DNA of 64,000 nucleotides from Topomyia yanbarensis (Eukaryota; Arthropoda; Insecta; Diptera; Culicidae), in contig NC_080672.1 of NCBI RefSeq assembly GCF_030247195.1, positions 309,535,115-309,599,114 on the forward strand. The letters run 5' to 3'. Positions 23,787 through 33,879 of this stretch are shown here, one piece after another; position 1 is the stretch's first letter; each line of letters opens with the position of its first letter. The notes below the pieces were generated by a model. It searched no databases, had not been told where the DNA came from, and worked only from the letters and a program-made list of their open reading frames with translations. The translations under genes and the position numbers were made by a program.

Positions 23787-24082
23787 GTTTTGTTTTCGGT
23801 CTGTTGGAAAAAGAACAGTGCAGTAATCCGCGTTCAAGGTTATTTTGCCATTCTCTGCCTCTTCGAGGTTTGGACTTTTATTCTTTTGTGCGTGTGTTAA
23901 CCGTTAGGCCACATTCCTCAACCTTTTGTTCGTAAAGCGAGGATTGAACAATAACCAGCTATTTAAGCTGGACTGGTGCGTCGTGGGAATCGAGTATACA
24001 GATAAGTGAAATCTACCTTTTTGATACATTTACGGCTTTTTCCCGTCTGCGCGGGTGCTGACCCCGTGCATTGACGGTGTCG

Positions 24083-25396
24083 ATGGCTTCCTCCCCGGAT
24101 GGCCAAATGGAGATCGAGTCGACTCCTAAGGCTCTCCCCCGACCCAAACAATATCCAGAGCTCTCGACCGGTCCCTTTGTGGTCTTCTTTCGGCCCAAAA
24201 CAAAATCGCTGAATCTATTACAGATTTCAAAAGACCTGACGGAACGGTTCACGGCTGTGACCGAAATAAAAAAGGTCCGCTCAGACAGGCTGAGTGTCGT
24301 GCTGACTAACTCAAAGCAGGCAAACGATATTGCTTGCTGCGAGCACTTTACGAAGGACTATCACGTGTATATTCCAGCTGTAAAAGTACAGTCTGAAGGC
24401 GTTGTCACCGATGACAGTTTGACATGCGAGGATCTGCTGCAGTACGGGGTTGGCCGTTTTAGAGACCGCATGCTTCAGCCAGTGAAAATACTCGAGTGCA
24501 AGCGTTTGCACTCAGTAGTAGTTGCGGGGGATGGTTCAAAAACGTACCCCCAATCAAACTCTTATCGGTTGACCTTCGCTGGTACCGCTTTGCCAAATTA
24601 CGTCCTCTTGCACAAGGTTCGTCTGCCTGTGCGTTTGTTTGTGCCGCGGGTCATGAATTGCACAAAGTGTAAACAATTGGGTCACACAGCCACCCATTGT
24701 AGCAATAAGGCCCGCTGTGGAAAATGCGGGGAGAATCATCTAGATGATTCGTGCAGTGAGAATGCTGAGAAGTGTCCTTACTGTGCAGAGAATCTGCATG
24801 ATATCTCGGCATGTCCCGCGTACAAACTACGCGGGGATAAACTAAAACGTTCCCTTGCGGGACGATCCGAACGTTCTTTCGCAGAAATGCTAAAGAAAGC
24901 TACACCACCAACCTCAACAAACATCTATGCTCACTTGCCTCCTAACGAGGGCGAGGCTGATGACCCACAAGAGGGAACATCTACTAGGGCGCCTAGAAGT
25001 TATAGGAAGAGGAGGAATATTTCCTCTCCTAAAGTTCGTTGTAAAGGCCAGAAGGTATCCCTTGACGGGACTCCGAAAGTCACATCTATTGGAAGTGTTG
25101 CAACCAAACCGAAGCAATTAGCTCCTGGTCTCGGAGGATTAAACTCAGAGAAGGAGTTCCCAGCACTTCCCGGAACATCAAAAATCCCAAGTGTTCCTCT
25201 GTTTCAGTTCGAGAATAATCGCGGCACTGGAATTATCAAACTCTCGGACATTGTGGACTGGATAATAAAAACTTTCAATATAACTGATCCAATTAAAAGT
25301 CTTATGTTAGCTTTTCTCCCTACAGTAAGAACATTTTTGAAGCAGTTGACTGCTAAATGGCCCCTCCTTTCAGCGATTGTATCCTTCGATGGCTAA
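24083..25396 (+). CDS. I-element ORF1: nucleic-acid-binding gag-like protein
   Basis: Encodes 437 residues from the ATG. A TTG four codons upstream is in frame, but the ATG is the natural choice. Residues about 30-100 (GPFVVFF..LLQISKDLTERF..) look like an RRM-type fold common in I/jockey ORF1 proteins. Three zinc knuckles follow at about residues 193-244: CTKCKQLGHTATHC, CGKCGENHLDDSC (one residue short in the spacer) and CPYCAENLHDISAC. Then comes a Lys/Arg/Ser-rich tail with KRSLAGRSERSF and a hydrophobic C-terminus. Family role: coats the element RNA and acts as a chaperone in the ribonucleoprotein particle. The stop overlaps the ORF2 start as ATGGCTAA. No lesions seen. Confidence 0.93.
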   Translation: MASSPDGQMEIESTPKALPRPKQYPELSTGPFVVFFRPKTKSLNLLQISKDLTERFTAVTEIKKVRSDRLSVVLTNSKQANDIACCEHFTKDYHVYIPAVKVQSEGVVTDDSLTCEDLLQYGVGRFRDRMLQPVKILECKRLHSVVVAGDGSKTYPQSNSYRLTFAGTALPNYVLLHKVRLPVRLFVPRVMNCTKCKQLGHTATHCSNKARCGKCGENHLDDSCSENAEKCPYCAENLHDISACPAYKLRGDKLKRSLAGRSERSFAEMLKKATPPTSTNIYAHLPPNEGEADDPQEGTSTRAPRSYRKRRNISSPKVRCKGQKVSLDGTPKVTSIGSVATKPKQLAPGLGGLNSEKEFPALPGTSKIPSVPLFQFENNRGTGIIKLSDIVDWIIKTFNITDPIKSLMLAFLPTVRTFLKQLTAKWPLLSAIVSFDG

Positions 25397-28300
25397 CTCA
25401 TCGAACGAGGTCACGGATTTGATCACTGTTCTACAGTGGAATTGCAGAAGTATCATCCCGAAAATCGATTCCTTCAAAATTTTAATAAATAATTTGAGTT
25501 GCGATGCATTTGCATTATGTGAAACTTGGTTAACTTCCGACATAGATCTCAACTTCCACGACTTTAATATTATTCGCCTGGATCGAGACACCCCCTATGG
25601 AGGAGTGCTTTTGGGGATCAAAAAGCGCTATTCCTTCTACAGAATTAACCTTCCCTCGATAACAGGTATTGAAGTTGTCGCTTGTCAAGTAACAACCAAA
25701 GGCAAAGATCTTTGCATAGCTTCCATATATATTCCCCCCAACACCGCGATTGGGCATCGCCGGCTACATGACATCATAGAATCCCTGCCTGCACCGCGAC
25801 TAGTTTTAGGCGACTTTAACTCTCACGGTGCGGAATGGGGTTGCCTTTATGATGATAACCGTTCCTCTTTAATTCACAATATTTGCGACAACTTCAACAT
25901 GACAATTCTAAACACGGGTGAAATGACACGGATTCCTCCCCCACCTGCGCGCCCAAGCGCATTAGATTTATCCCTTTGCTCGACCTCGCTAAAGTTAGAA
26001 TGCGCGTGGAAGGTAATCCCTGATCCCCACGGTAGCGACCATCTGCCGATCGTAGTCTCAATCAATAACGGCTCAAGGCCATTGAAAACAATCAATATTT
26101 CGTATGACCTCACACGAAATATCGATTGGAAGAGCTATGCTGCCGCGATATCCGACAACATCGAATCTACTCAAGAACTTCCTCCGGAGGAAGAGTACAG
26201 CTTTTTGGCTGGCTTGATTCTCGACAGCGCGAATCAAGCTCAGACTAAGCCAGTACCCGGCGCGAACATACAAAAACGTTCTCCCAATCCCTGGTGGGAC
26301 AAAGAGTGCTCAGACGTGTACGCAGAGAAGGCCGCCGCGTTTAAGACCTTCCGGAACGACGGGTTACCCGCTAGTTTTCGACAGTACGCGACGTTAGACA
26401 AGCGAATGAAGAGTTTGATGAAAGCCAAAAAACGCGGTTATTGGCGCCGGTTCGTCGACGGATTAACGAGAGAAACATCGATGAGCACTCTTTGGGGAAC
26501 AGCCCGACGTATGCGAAATCGAAACAGTACTAATGAAAGCGTGGAATATTCAAACCGTTGGATATTCGATTTCGCCAAGAAGGTTTGTCCGGATTCCGCC
26601 CCGGCACAGAAGATCTACCGCGCCGCGTCCCGTCACGATAACGCGAACGAAACACCTTTTTCGATGGTGGAGTTCTCACTTGCTCTCTTGTCGTGTAACA
26701 ATAAAGCTCCAGGGCCAGACAGAATCAAATTCAACTTGTTGAAGAATCTGCCAGACTCTGCCAAGAGACGCTTGTTGAACTTATTTAATAAGTTTCTTGA
26801 GGCTAACATTGTCCCACACGATTGGAGGCAAGTGAAGGTCATCGCCATCCAAAAACCAGGAAAACCAGCCTCCGATCACAATTCGTATCGACCGATCGCA
26901 ATGCTGTCCTGTATCCGGAAGTTGTTCGAGAAAATGATCCTATTCCGCCTCGACAAATGGGTCGAAACAAATGGCTTACTGTCAGATACACAGTTTGGCT
27001 TTCGCAAAGGCAAAGGGACGAACGATTGTCTTGCGTTGCTCTCAACCGAAATTCAAATGGCCTATGCTAGTAAAGAGCAGATGGCATCTGTGTTCCTAGA
27101 TATAAAGGGGGCTTTTGATTCAGTTTCTATCAACATTCTTTCAGAGAAGCTGCACCAGCATGGTCTTTCAGCGACTTTAAACAACTTTTTACTAAACTTG
27201 TTGTGGGAAAAGCACATGCATTTTTCGCATGGTGACGTATCGACATCACGATTTAGCTACATGGGCCTTCCCCAGGGCTCATGTCTAAGCCCCCTGTTAT
27301 ACAATTTCTACGTCAACGACATTGATGAATGTCTTGACAATTCCTGCACGTTAAGACAACTTGCAGACGATGGCGTGGTGTCTGTTACGGGACCCAAAGC
27401 TGTCGATCTACAAGGACCATTACAGAATACCTTGGACAATTTGTCTGCATGGGCTATTAAGCTGGGTATCGAATTCTCCACGGAGAAAACTGAGCTAGTT
27501 GTATTTTCTAGGAAGCGTGAACCAGCACAACTACAGCTTCTATTAATGGGTCAAACTATAGCTCAGGTCTTCACAGTAAAATATCTAGGGGTCTGGTTCG
27601 ACTCGAAAGGTACTTGGGGATGCCATATTCGGTATCTGAAACAGAAATGCCAACAAAGAATCAACTTTCTTCGTACAATAACCGGAACGTGGTGGGGTGC
27701 CCACCCAGGAGACCTAATTAGGTTGTATCAAACAACGATACTGTCGGTACTGGAATACGGATGCTTCTGCTTTCGATCCGCCGCGAACATACATTTCATC
27801 AAACTCGAAAGAATTCAGTATCGTTGTTTGCGTATCGCCTTAGGGTGCATGCAGTCGACCCATACGATGAGTCTCGAAGTCCTGTCGGGCGTTCTCCCGC
27901 TGAAAAATCGATTTTGGGAACTCTCATATCGATTGCTCATTCGATGCGATATCTTGAACCCGTTGGTGATTGAAAATTTCGAAAGGCTTGTTGAGCTCAA
28001 TTCTCAGACCCGTTTTATGTCCCTGTACTTTGACTACATGGCGCAAAATATTAATCCTTCCTCTTACAATCCCAACCGTGTGCATTTCATAAATACTTCT
28101 GAATCTACTGTTTTCTTCGACACATCCATGAAAGATGAGATTAGTGGAATTCCGGACCACATACGCCCACAAGTGGTTCCAAATATTTTTTATAATAAAT
28201 TCCGAGAAGTCGACTGTTCTAAGATGTTTTATACTGACGGATCAAACCTCGAAGGGTCCACTGGCTTCGGTATTTTCAATCAAAAGTTCACCGCCTCCTA

Positions 28301-29075
28301 CAAACTCAGTGACCCTGCTTCAGTTTACGCCGCAGAACTAGCTGCTATTCAGTATACCCTTGGAGTCATTGACACATTACCCGCAGACCATTACTTCATC
28401 GTCTCGGATAGTCTGAGTTCTATTGACGCTATTCGCTCGATGAAACATGGAAAGCATTCCTCGTATTTTTTGGGGAAAATACGGGAGCTACTGAGTGCTT
28501 TATCTGACAAATCTTTCCAGATTACCTTGGTGTGGGTCCCTTCTCATTGCTCCATTCCGGGCAATGAGAAGGCGGACTCCTTAGCTAAGGTGGGTGCCAT
28601 TGAAGGTGACGTTTTTGAAAGACCAATTTGCTTCCACGAATTTTTCAGTATTACTCATCAGAGAACCCTCGAAAGTTGGCAAACCTCGTGGAGCAATGGG
28701 GAGCTAGGAAGGTGGCTACATTCGATAGTCCCTAAGGTATCGACGAAACCTTGGTTCAAGGGGATGGATGTGGGTCGTGACTTCATTCGTGTGATGTCCC
28801 GACTCATGGCGAACCATTACACGCTGGATGCACATCTCCGACGTATTGGGCTCGTGGAGAGTGGTATCTGCGCTTGTGGCGACGGTTATCACGATATAGA
28901 GCACATAGTCTGGGCGTGCACCGAGTACAGTTTCGCCAGGTCTCGGCTTATGGACACCCTCCGGGCCCGAGGAAGACCACCCAACGTCCCGGTTCGAGAT
29001 GTGTTGGCAAGCCGCGATGTCCTCTATATGTCCCTTATATACACCTTCATAAAAAACATCAATATCCAACTTTAA
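25389..29075 (+). CDS. I-element ORF2: endonuclease, reverse transcriptase, RNase H
   Basis: Encodes 1228 residues from the ATG overlapping the ORF1 stop. The endonuclease (about residues 10-225) has WNCRS (17-21), catalytic Glu in CETWL (45), GDFNSHG (141-147) and SDHLPI (216-221). The reverse transcriptase (about 440-750) has APGPDRI, QKPGKPASDHNSYRPI, FLDIKGAFDS, GLPQGS (626-631) and the catalytic LADDG with Asp660 and Asp661. Leu stands where Tyr or Phe is usual before ADD. RNase H (about 945-1070) has Asp950 in YTDGS, Glu983 in AAELAA, Asp1007 in VSDS and Asp1063 in NEKADSLA. A C-terminal Cys-Cys-His-Cys motif lies at 1161-1177. The protein would nick the target, prime reverse transcription and remove RNA. 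Translation probably depends on reinitiation or frameshifting at the overlap. Confidence 0.95.
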   Translation: MANSSNEVTDLITVLQWNCRSIIPKIDSFKILINNLSCDAFALCETWLTSDIDLNFHDFNIIRLDRDTPYGGVLLGIKKRYSFYRINLPSITGIEVVACQVTTKGKDLCIASIYIPPNTAIGHRRLHDIIESLPAPRLVLGDFNSHGAEWGCLYDDNRSSLIHNICDNFNMTILNTGEMTRIPPPPARPSALDLSLCSTSLKLECAWKVIPDPHGSDHLPIVVSINNGSRPLKTINISYDLTRNIDWKSYAAAISDNIESTQELPPEEEYSFLAGLILDSANQAQTKPVPGANIQKRSPNPWWDKECSDVYAEKAAAFKTFRNDGLPASFRQYATLDKRMKSLMKAKKRGYWRRFVDGLTRETSMSTLWGTARRMRNRNSTNESVEYSNRWIFDFAKKVCPDSAPAQKIYRAASRHDNANETPFSMVEFSLALLSCNNKAPGPDRIKFNLLKNLPDSAKRRLLNLFNKFLEANIVPHDWRQVKVIAIQKPGKPASDHNSYRPIAMLSCIRKLFEKMILFRLDKWVETNGLLSDTQFGFRKGKGTNDCLALLSTEIQMAYASKEQMASVFLDIKGAFDSVSINILSEKLHQHGLSATLNNFLLNLLWEKHMHFSHGDVSTSRFSYMGLPQGSCLSPLLYNFYVNDIDECLDNSCTLRQLADDGVVSVTGPKAVDLQGPLQNTLDNLSAWAIKLGIEFSTEKTELVVFSRKREPAQLQLLLMGQTIAQVFTVKYLGVWFDSKGTWGCHIRYLKQKCQQRINFLRTITGTWWGAHPGDLIRLYQTTILSVLEYGCFCFRSAANIHFIKLERIQYRCLRIALGCMQSTHTMSLEVLSGVLPLKNRFWELSYRLLIRCDILNPLVIENFERLVELNSQTRFMSLYFDYMAQNINPSSYNPNRVHFINTSESTVFFDTSMKDEISGIPDHIRPQVVPNIFYNKFREVDCSKMFYTDGSNLEGSTGFGIFNQKFTASYKLSDPASVYAAELAAIQYTLGVIDTLPADHYFIVSDSLSSIDAIRSMKHGKHSSYFLGKIRELLSALSDKSFQITLVWVPSHCSIPGNEKADSLAKVGAIEGDVFERPICFHEFFSITHQRTLESWQTSWSNGELGRWLHSIVPKVSTKPWFKGMDVGRDFIRVMSRLMANHYTLDAHLRRIGLVESGICACGDGYHDIEHIVWACTEYSFARSRLMDTLRARGRPPNVPVRDVLASRDVLYMSLIYTFIKNINIQL

Positions 29076-29913
29076 CTGCCCCTTTTTCCTTATCATTCTC
29101 AGAAACGCTCTCTTCCACCTGTACCATACACCCACGATGGTTTGATGCGACTCCAAGGCGACACAAAACATCCCTGTCAAATGAGCCAACAAACACGGGA
29201 CCTAAAGCACGAACATCACACGCACAACTCGAAATGTAGCCGATCAACATCTGAGCTGCACTACGAAATCGTCTGGAGAAACCCCTGCCATCTTAAGAAC
29301 GACCACCCGGCGTCCCAGTACATGATTCTTCCTGATGAAGGCCACCCTGATTCTGTAATCCATCCGTTGATCTCCCGAAGTCTGAAACTGAAATAATGTT
29401 CTCCCCCTGCCGTGTTTGTCCTCCCTACTTCCCCTGACTCTTATACACAGAAGTAACACCCCTTCCCCCCCCCCCTCCCTCAAATATCTTCATGAAGCAT
29501 TTAGCTCTTCTTGCCTTTTCTAGTTTTAACTATTATATTATATGATCTCGTTGAAAATGCCCAACTCTACTACCACATAAAATAACTCTAATTAATGTCT
29601 CCGAATCTTTACAAAATTTAATCACGCCCTCTAATTATTTCTACTTTTAAGATAGTCGTATAAATTTTCCCCCTTAGTTAAACATTATTTGCTCCAATAA
29701 TCTCATTGCTAAAAATGTCAAACCATATTGCCATAAAAACTAAATGACCCCCTAATCTTACGAAAATTATATTACCCCCTTGTATATGTATAGCTAATCA
29801 ATATGTAATCCCCTAGTTTTAAGTAATTTAAAATGTAAAACAAAACAAAATTGGCACCTTTAAGCTAACGCAAACCTGCCTTATCAAATAAACGAATTGG
29901 AAAAAAAAAAAAA
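29076..29913 (+). other. 3' UTR and poly(A) tail of copy B
   Basis: Begins straight after the ORF2 stop. It includes a C-run (29465-29477) and a distal A+T-rich part ending TTATCAAATAAACGAATTGG plus 13 A. AATAAA overlaps this end. The same end occurs in copy A next to its poly(T). The small open frames inside have no support. Confidence 0.85.
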
Positions 29914-29924
29914 TATAGAAAATT

Positions 29925-30190
29925 TAAAAAAAATGTTTATTGCGCTTTAAATTTTTGACATATTTTTTTTTGTTTTTGTGGATAATTACACATTTTTTCA
30001 GTGTATATATTTTTTGAGCAGAAGTATTCATTCCCTGCAACTCGTTCTCAGATAGCTTTACTGTTTTAAATACATTAATCTAACAAAACAATTTTGAAAA
30101 TAGTGGACGCAGAAATGTCTACGCCGTTTCGCAAAATTGCTCTTGTACCAAAATATTGCAATTGCCAGAGAAAATCGTGGAAATTCATAA
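29925..30190 (-). repeat. inverted repeat flanking copy B, right arm
   Basis: Reverse-orientation partner of 22760-23010, see GCAGAAGTATTCATTCCC at about 30020. Copy B ends only a few bases to its left, so the insertion hit the inner edge of this arm. Before that insertion the two arms were about 0.7 kb apart. Confidence 0.75.
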
Positions 30191-30288
30191 ACCGAACCGA
30201 ATTGTTTTGTTAGCATGTATTAGAAAGCTCGCCTGTTGAGAACTGAAAATTTTCTTTATAGAACAGTCTTAATCTTTGACAGGGACAA

Positions 30289-31906
30289 CTCTCATCTCTC
30301 ATCTCTCATCTCTCATCTCTCATCTCTCATCTCTCATCTCTCATCTCTCATCTCTCATCTCTCATCTCTCATCTCTCATCTCTCATCTCTCATCTCTCAT
30401 CTCTCATCTCTCATCTCTCATCTCTCATCTCTCATCTCTCATCTCTCATCTCTCATCTCTCATCTCTCATCTCTCATCTCTCATCTCTCATCTCTCATCT
30501 CTCATCTCTCATCTCTCATCTCTCATCTCTCATCTCTCATCTCTCATCTCTCATCTCTCATCTCTCATCTCTCATCTCTCATCTCTCATCTCTCATCTCT
30601 CATCTCTCATCTCTCATCTCTCATCTCTCATCTCTCATCTCTCATCTCTCATCTCTCATCTCTCATCTCTCATCTCTCATCTCTCATCTCTCATCTCTCA
30701 TCTCTCATCTCTCATCTCTCATCTCTCATCTCTCATCTCTCATCTCTCATCTCTCATCTCTCATCTCTCATCTCTCATCTCTCATCTCTCATCTCTCATC
30801 TCTCATCTCTCATCTCTCATCTCTCATCTCTCATCTCTCATCTCTCATCTCTCATCTCTCATCTCTCATCTCTCATCTCTCATCTCTCATCTCTCATCTC
30901 TCATCTCTCATCTCTCATCTCTCATCTCTCATCTCTCATCTCTCATCTCTCATCTCTCATCTCTCATCTCTCATCTCTCATCTCTCATCTCTCATCTCTC
31001 ATCTCTCATCTCTCATCTCTCATCTCTCATCTCTCATCTCTCATCTCTCATCTCTCATCTCTCATCTCTCATCTCTCATCTCTCATCTCTCATCTCTCAT
31101 CTCTCATCTCTCATCTCTCATCTCTCATCTCTCATCTCTCATCTCTCATCTCTCATCTCTCATCTCTCATCTCTCATCTCTCATCTCTCATCTCTCATCT
31201 CTCATCTCTCATCTCTCATCTCTCATCTCTCATCTCTCATCTCTCATCTCTCATCTCTCATCTCTCATCTCTCATCTCTCATCTCTCATCTCTCATCTCT
31301 CATCTCTCATCTCTCATCTCTCATCTCTCATCTCTCATCTCTCATCTCTCATCTCTCATCTCTCATCTCTCATCTCTCATCTCTCATCTCTCATCTCTCA
31401 TCTCTCATCTCTCATCTCTCATCTCTCATCTCTCATCTCTCATCTCTCATCTCTCATCTCTCATCTCTCATCTCTCATCTCTCAACTCTCATCTCTCATC
31501 TCTCATCTCTCATCTCTCATCTCTCATCTCTCATCTCTCATCTCTCATCTCTCATCTCTCATCTCTCATCTCTCATCTCTCATCTCTCATCTCTCATCTC
31601 TCATCTCTCATCTCTCATCTCTCATCTCTCATCTCTCATCTCTCATCTCTCATCTCTCATCTCTCATCTCTCATCTCTCATCTCTCATCTCTCATCTCTC
31701 ATCTCTCATCTCTCATCTCTCATCTCTCATCTCTCATCTCTCATCTCTCATCTCTCATCTCTCATCTCTCATCTCTCATCTCTCATCTCTCATCACTCAT
31801 CTCTCATCTCTCATCTCTCATCTCTCATCTCTCATCTCTCATCTCTCATCTCTCATCTCTCATTTCTCATTTCTCATCTCTCATCTCTCATCTCTCATCT
31901 CTCATC
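30289..31906 (+). repeat. heptanucleotide satellite (CTCTCAT)n, about 231 units
   Basis: An almost perfect 7-bp tandem array of about 1.6 kb. Substitutions are few: T to A at 31485 and 31795, C to T near 31864 and 31871. The array then frays over 31907-31935 (TTATCTCTATTCTCATATG). Unit purity implies recent expansion. All three plus-strand frames stay open because the unit has no stop, giving artificial 570-600-codon frames of repeating SSLISHL. Every minus-strand frame hits TGA. There is no evidence that it is coding. Confidence 0.97.
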
Positions 31907-31935
31907 TCTTATCTCTATTCTCATATGTCATCTGT

Positions 31936-33877
31936 ACTTCGCACTTTTCATTTCTTTATGCTTATCACTCATCGCTTCCACCAATCGGCTAAAAAGCTGA
32001 CAATCAGTATAACGTTGGCAAAATAACAAATATATTTAATATGTAAAATATGTTCCTAGTGCTGGCTGACCTACTCTCCGGTAATTTCATTAAACTCTTT
32101 GCAATTTCGTATTACTTCCAAAGCAGTCGCGACAGCGCGTGTTCGCATTGCCAAATGTAATCATCAAAATGTACTAAATTGATTACTACATATATTCCAC
32201 CAATTTCCTATTTGTCCACAAGCCAAACAGCACACGGCAAACGATCACAATTTCATGATGAAATTATGATCTACGTCAAGTGTTACTAGCCAATGTTGGT
32301 GTACTTGAAAGGCGTAACAGGAGTCAAATAAAAATTCTCCCCAAAATCACCCTCCAGGTAGCGAATCCCCTGTGAAATGTTAATCAACCACCGAAAATAT
32401 CTACATATATTTGCTGATAGCAATTCGGCTCCACTGGAACTTTATCTGTTCAATTTCGTAAACAGCTCCATAAGGATTCCGCACAGCTCAGAAGCAGCTA
32501 CCCATCTCAGTCGACCAGTGGTTAATCCCACAGAGGTCATCGTGCCCAATGCGACGCCCTTTTTCATCCAAATGAATGAGTCGTAAAATTATTTGCTCCT
32601 GGCAAGAGATCTCTTCAATAATTTCATCATATCATACGGAGAGATTCCGATTTTCTTCTAAGGCTTCTTGCTAAAACTCTGCGGGAAACCTTTGCAACCC
32701 TGCAGATTCAATGGATATCGTCGAGATGGAATCTGCTCAAGTGCCACCAACAAAACAGGACGCGGTGATTGGCATCATGCGGAGGAGGGTGCAAGGGTTC
32801 GCGTAGCGGCAAAAAAATTCCCAACAAAATGAGAACAGATTCCAGCTGAATGACGAACGAAATCTGGAACCCCGATGCTCGCAGGAACGACATGAATGTC
32901 AATGTGTCGTAACGAGTTTCACTGCCGAAAAGAACGTTCGGTGGGATGCGGCTTTGGGTGTTTGCTGGTTTTTTTGGCATTCAATCTGGATAACACCGGA
33001 AGGAATTTATTTGCATTTTCAATAGTATATAGTGAAAAAATAATTCGGAAAAAATGGGAAAATCTGTCAGCTGTGCGTGGCAACCGGGATGGCTGTAGAG
33101 TTGCAGAAATATGTAAAAATGGTTTCGGCGGAGAATGGTATGGTAAAGCCTCTCGGTAGATCAGAGGCGTCACCGTAGCGCTGGAGGATATTTTTTCCAA
33201 GCACATCGATTAGATTCGATTCCGGTTCGGGTGGAAAGTTGATGTAGGGCTTTACCTTGGCAACTGAAAGGTTCTCACACCTGTGACGGCTGGTTACTTT
33301 ATCAGGGTGTTTGTAATCGTTTTATCTATTTTGCTGGTGTCTATATGAAGTCCATCCTATTTGCAGTTGTGGGTGTTAAGGGTGTAACTGAATTGATTAA
33401 ATTATACAATTTCGAGTACACGTAGAGCTGATGGTGAATCTGTGCTCATTGGTAAAGTATAGGACCATGTTGCTTGTTACTAAAATCTACATCAAATTTT
33501 CTTGTGTTTCGAAACAAGTTTCCACAAACATCATGCTACATTTCTTTATTTCTGTTTTGCTTAATATTTTAATAAACTAATCATATCAGTTCTATCATGT
33601 GCCGTCTTTCACTGTACGTGCATCTTGTTCAATGCAACGGTATTGAAGAATTATTATAATCATGGGATTGGAGTTGACGCGAGCGCATGGTACTTTACTC
33701 TAAAAACGGCTACGCACAAACAACCGGCTATTCTTTTGTAATGTAAGCACAATGTGAACACATGATAGTTTACTTTTCAAAAATAGCAGGACAATCAGAG
33801 AACTCCGGCAACGAAGTGATTCATGATACCAGGGCTAATCCCATAGTTTTTTGTTTTAAAGTTTTTGGAGGTTAAAT
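31936..33877. other. spacer of about 1.9 kb, nothing recognised
   Basis: Mixed-composition DNA. Open frames of 60-95 codons overlap on both strands (32377-33206) with no recognisable domain. No terminal repeats or RNA gene seen. Confidence 0.4.
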
Positions 33878-33879
33878 TA

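Larger units (their letters stand above)
23733..29913 (+). mobile_element. I-clade non-LTR retrotransposon, copy B (apparently intact)
   Basis: A full-length LINE with intact ORF1 and ORF2, a 3' UTR of about 825 bp and a 13-residue poly(A) tail (29901-29913). The target-site duplication AAAATATAGAAAA occurs at 23720-23732 and 29910-29922. Its exact limits blur into A-runs at both junctions. The 5' copy is followed by 19 extra A residues before the first element bases (TCAGTC at 23752). It is in opposite orientation to copy A, 14 kb away. With every catalytic residue present and no stops, this copy could be retrotransposition-competent. That is inferred from sequence only. Confidence 0.93.

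Noticed and set aside
25377..25388. Upstream TTG starts for ORF2 (and 24071 for ORF1)
   Set aside because: Eukaryotic initiation at TTG is unlikely, and ATG codons four codons downstream are conserved between copies A and B.
30289..31906. Telomeric or CRISPR-like repeat array
   Set aside because: The unit is not an insect telomere repeat and there are no spacers. It is an ordinary expanded heptanucleotide within transposon-rich DNA.
30236..32026. Plus-strand open frames of 574 and 596 codons
   Set aside because: They are products of the stop-free 7-bp unit CTCTCAT, which opens every plus frame. There is no start context, domain or flanking coding sequence.
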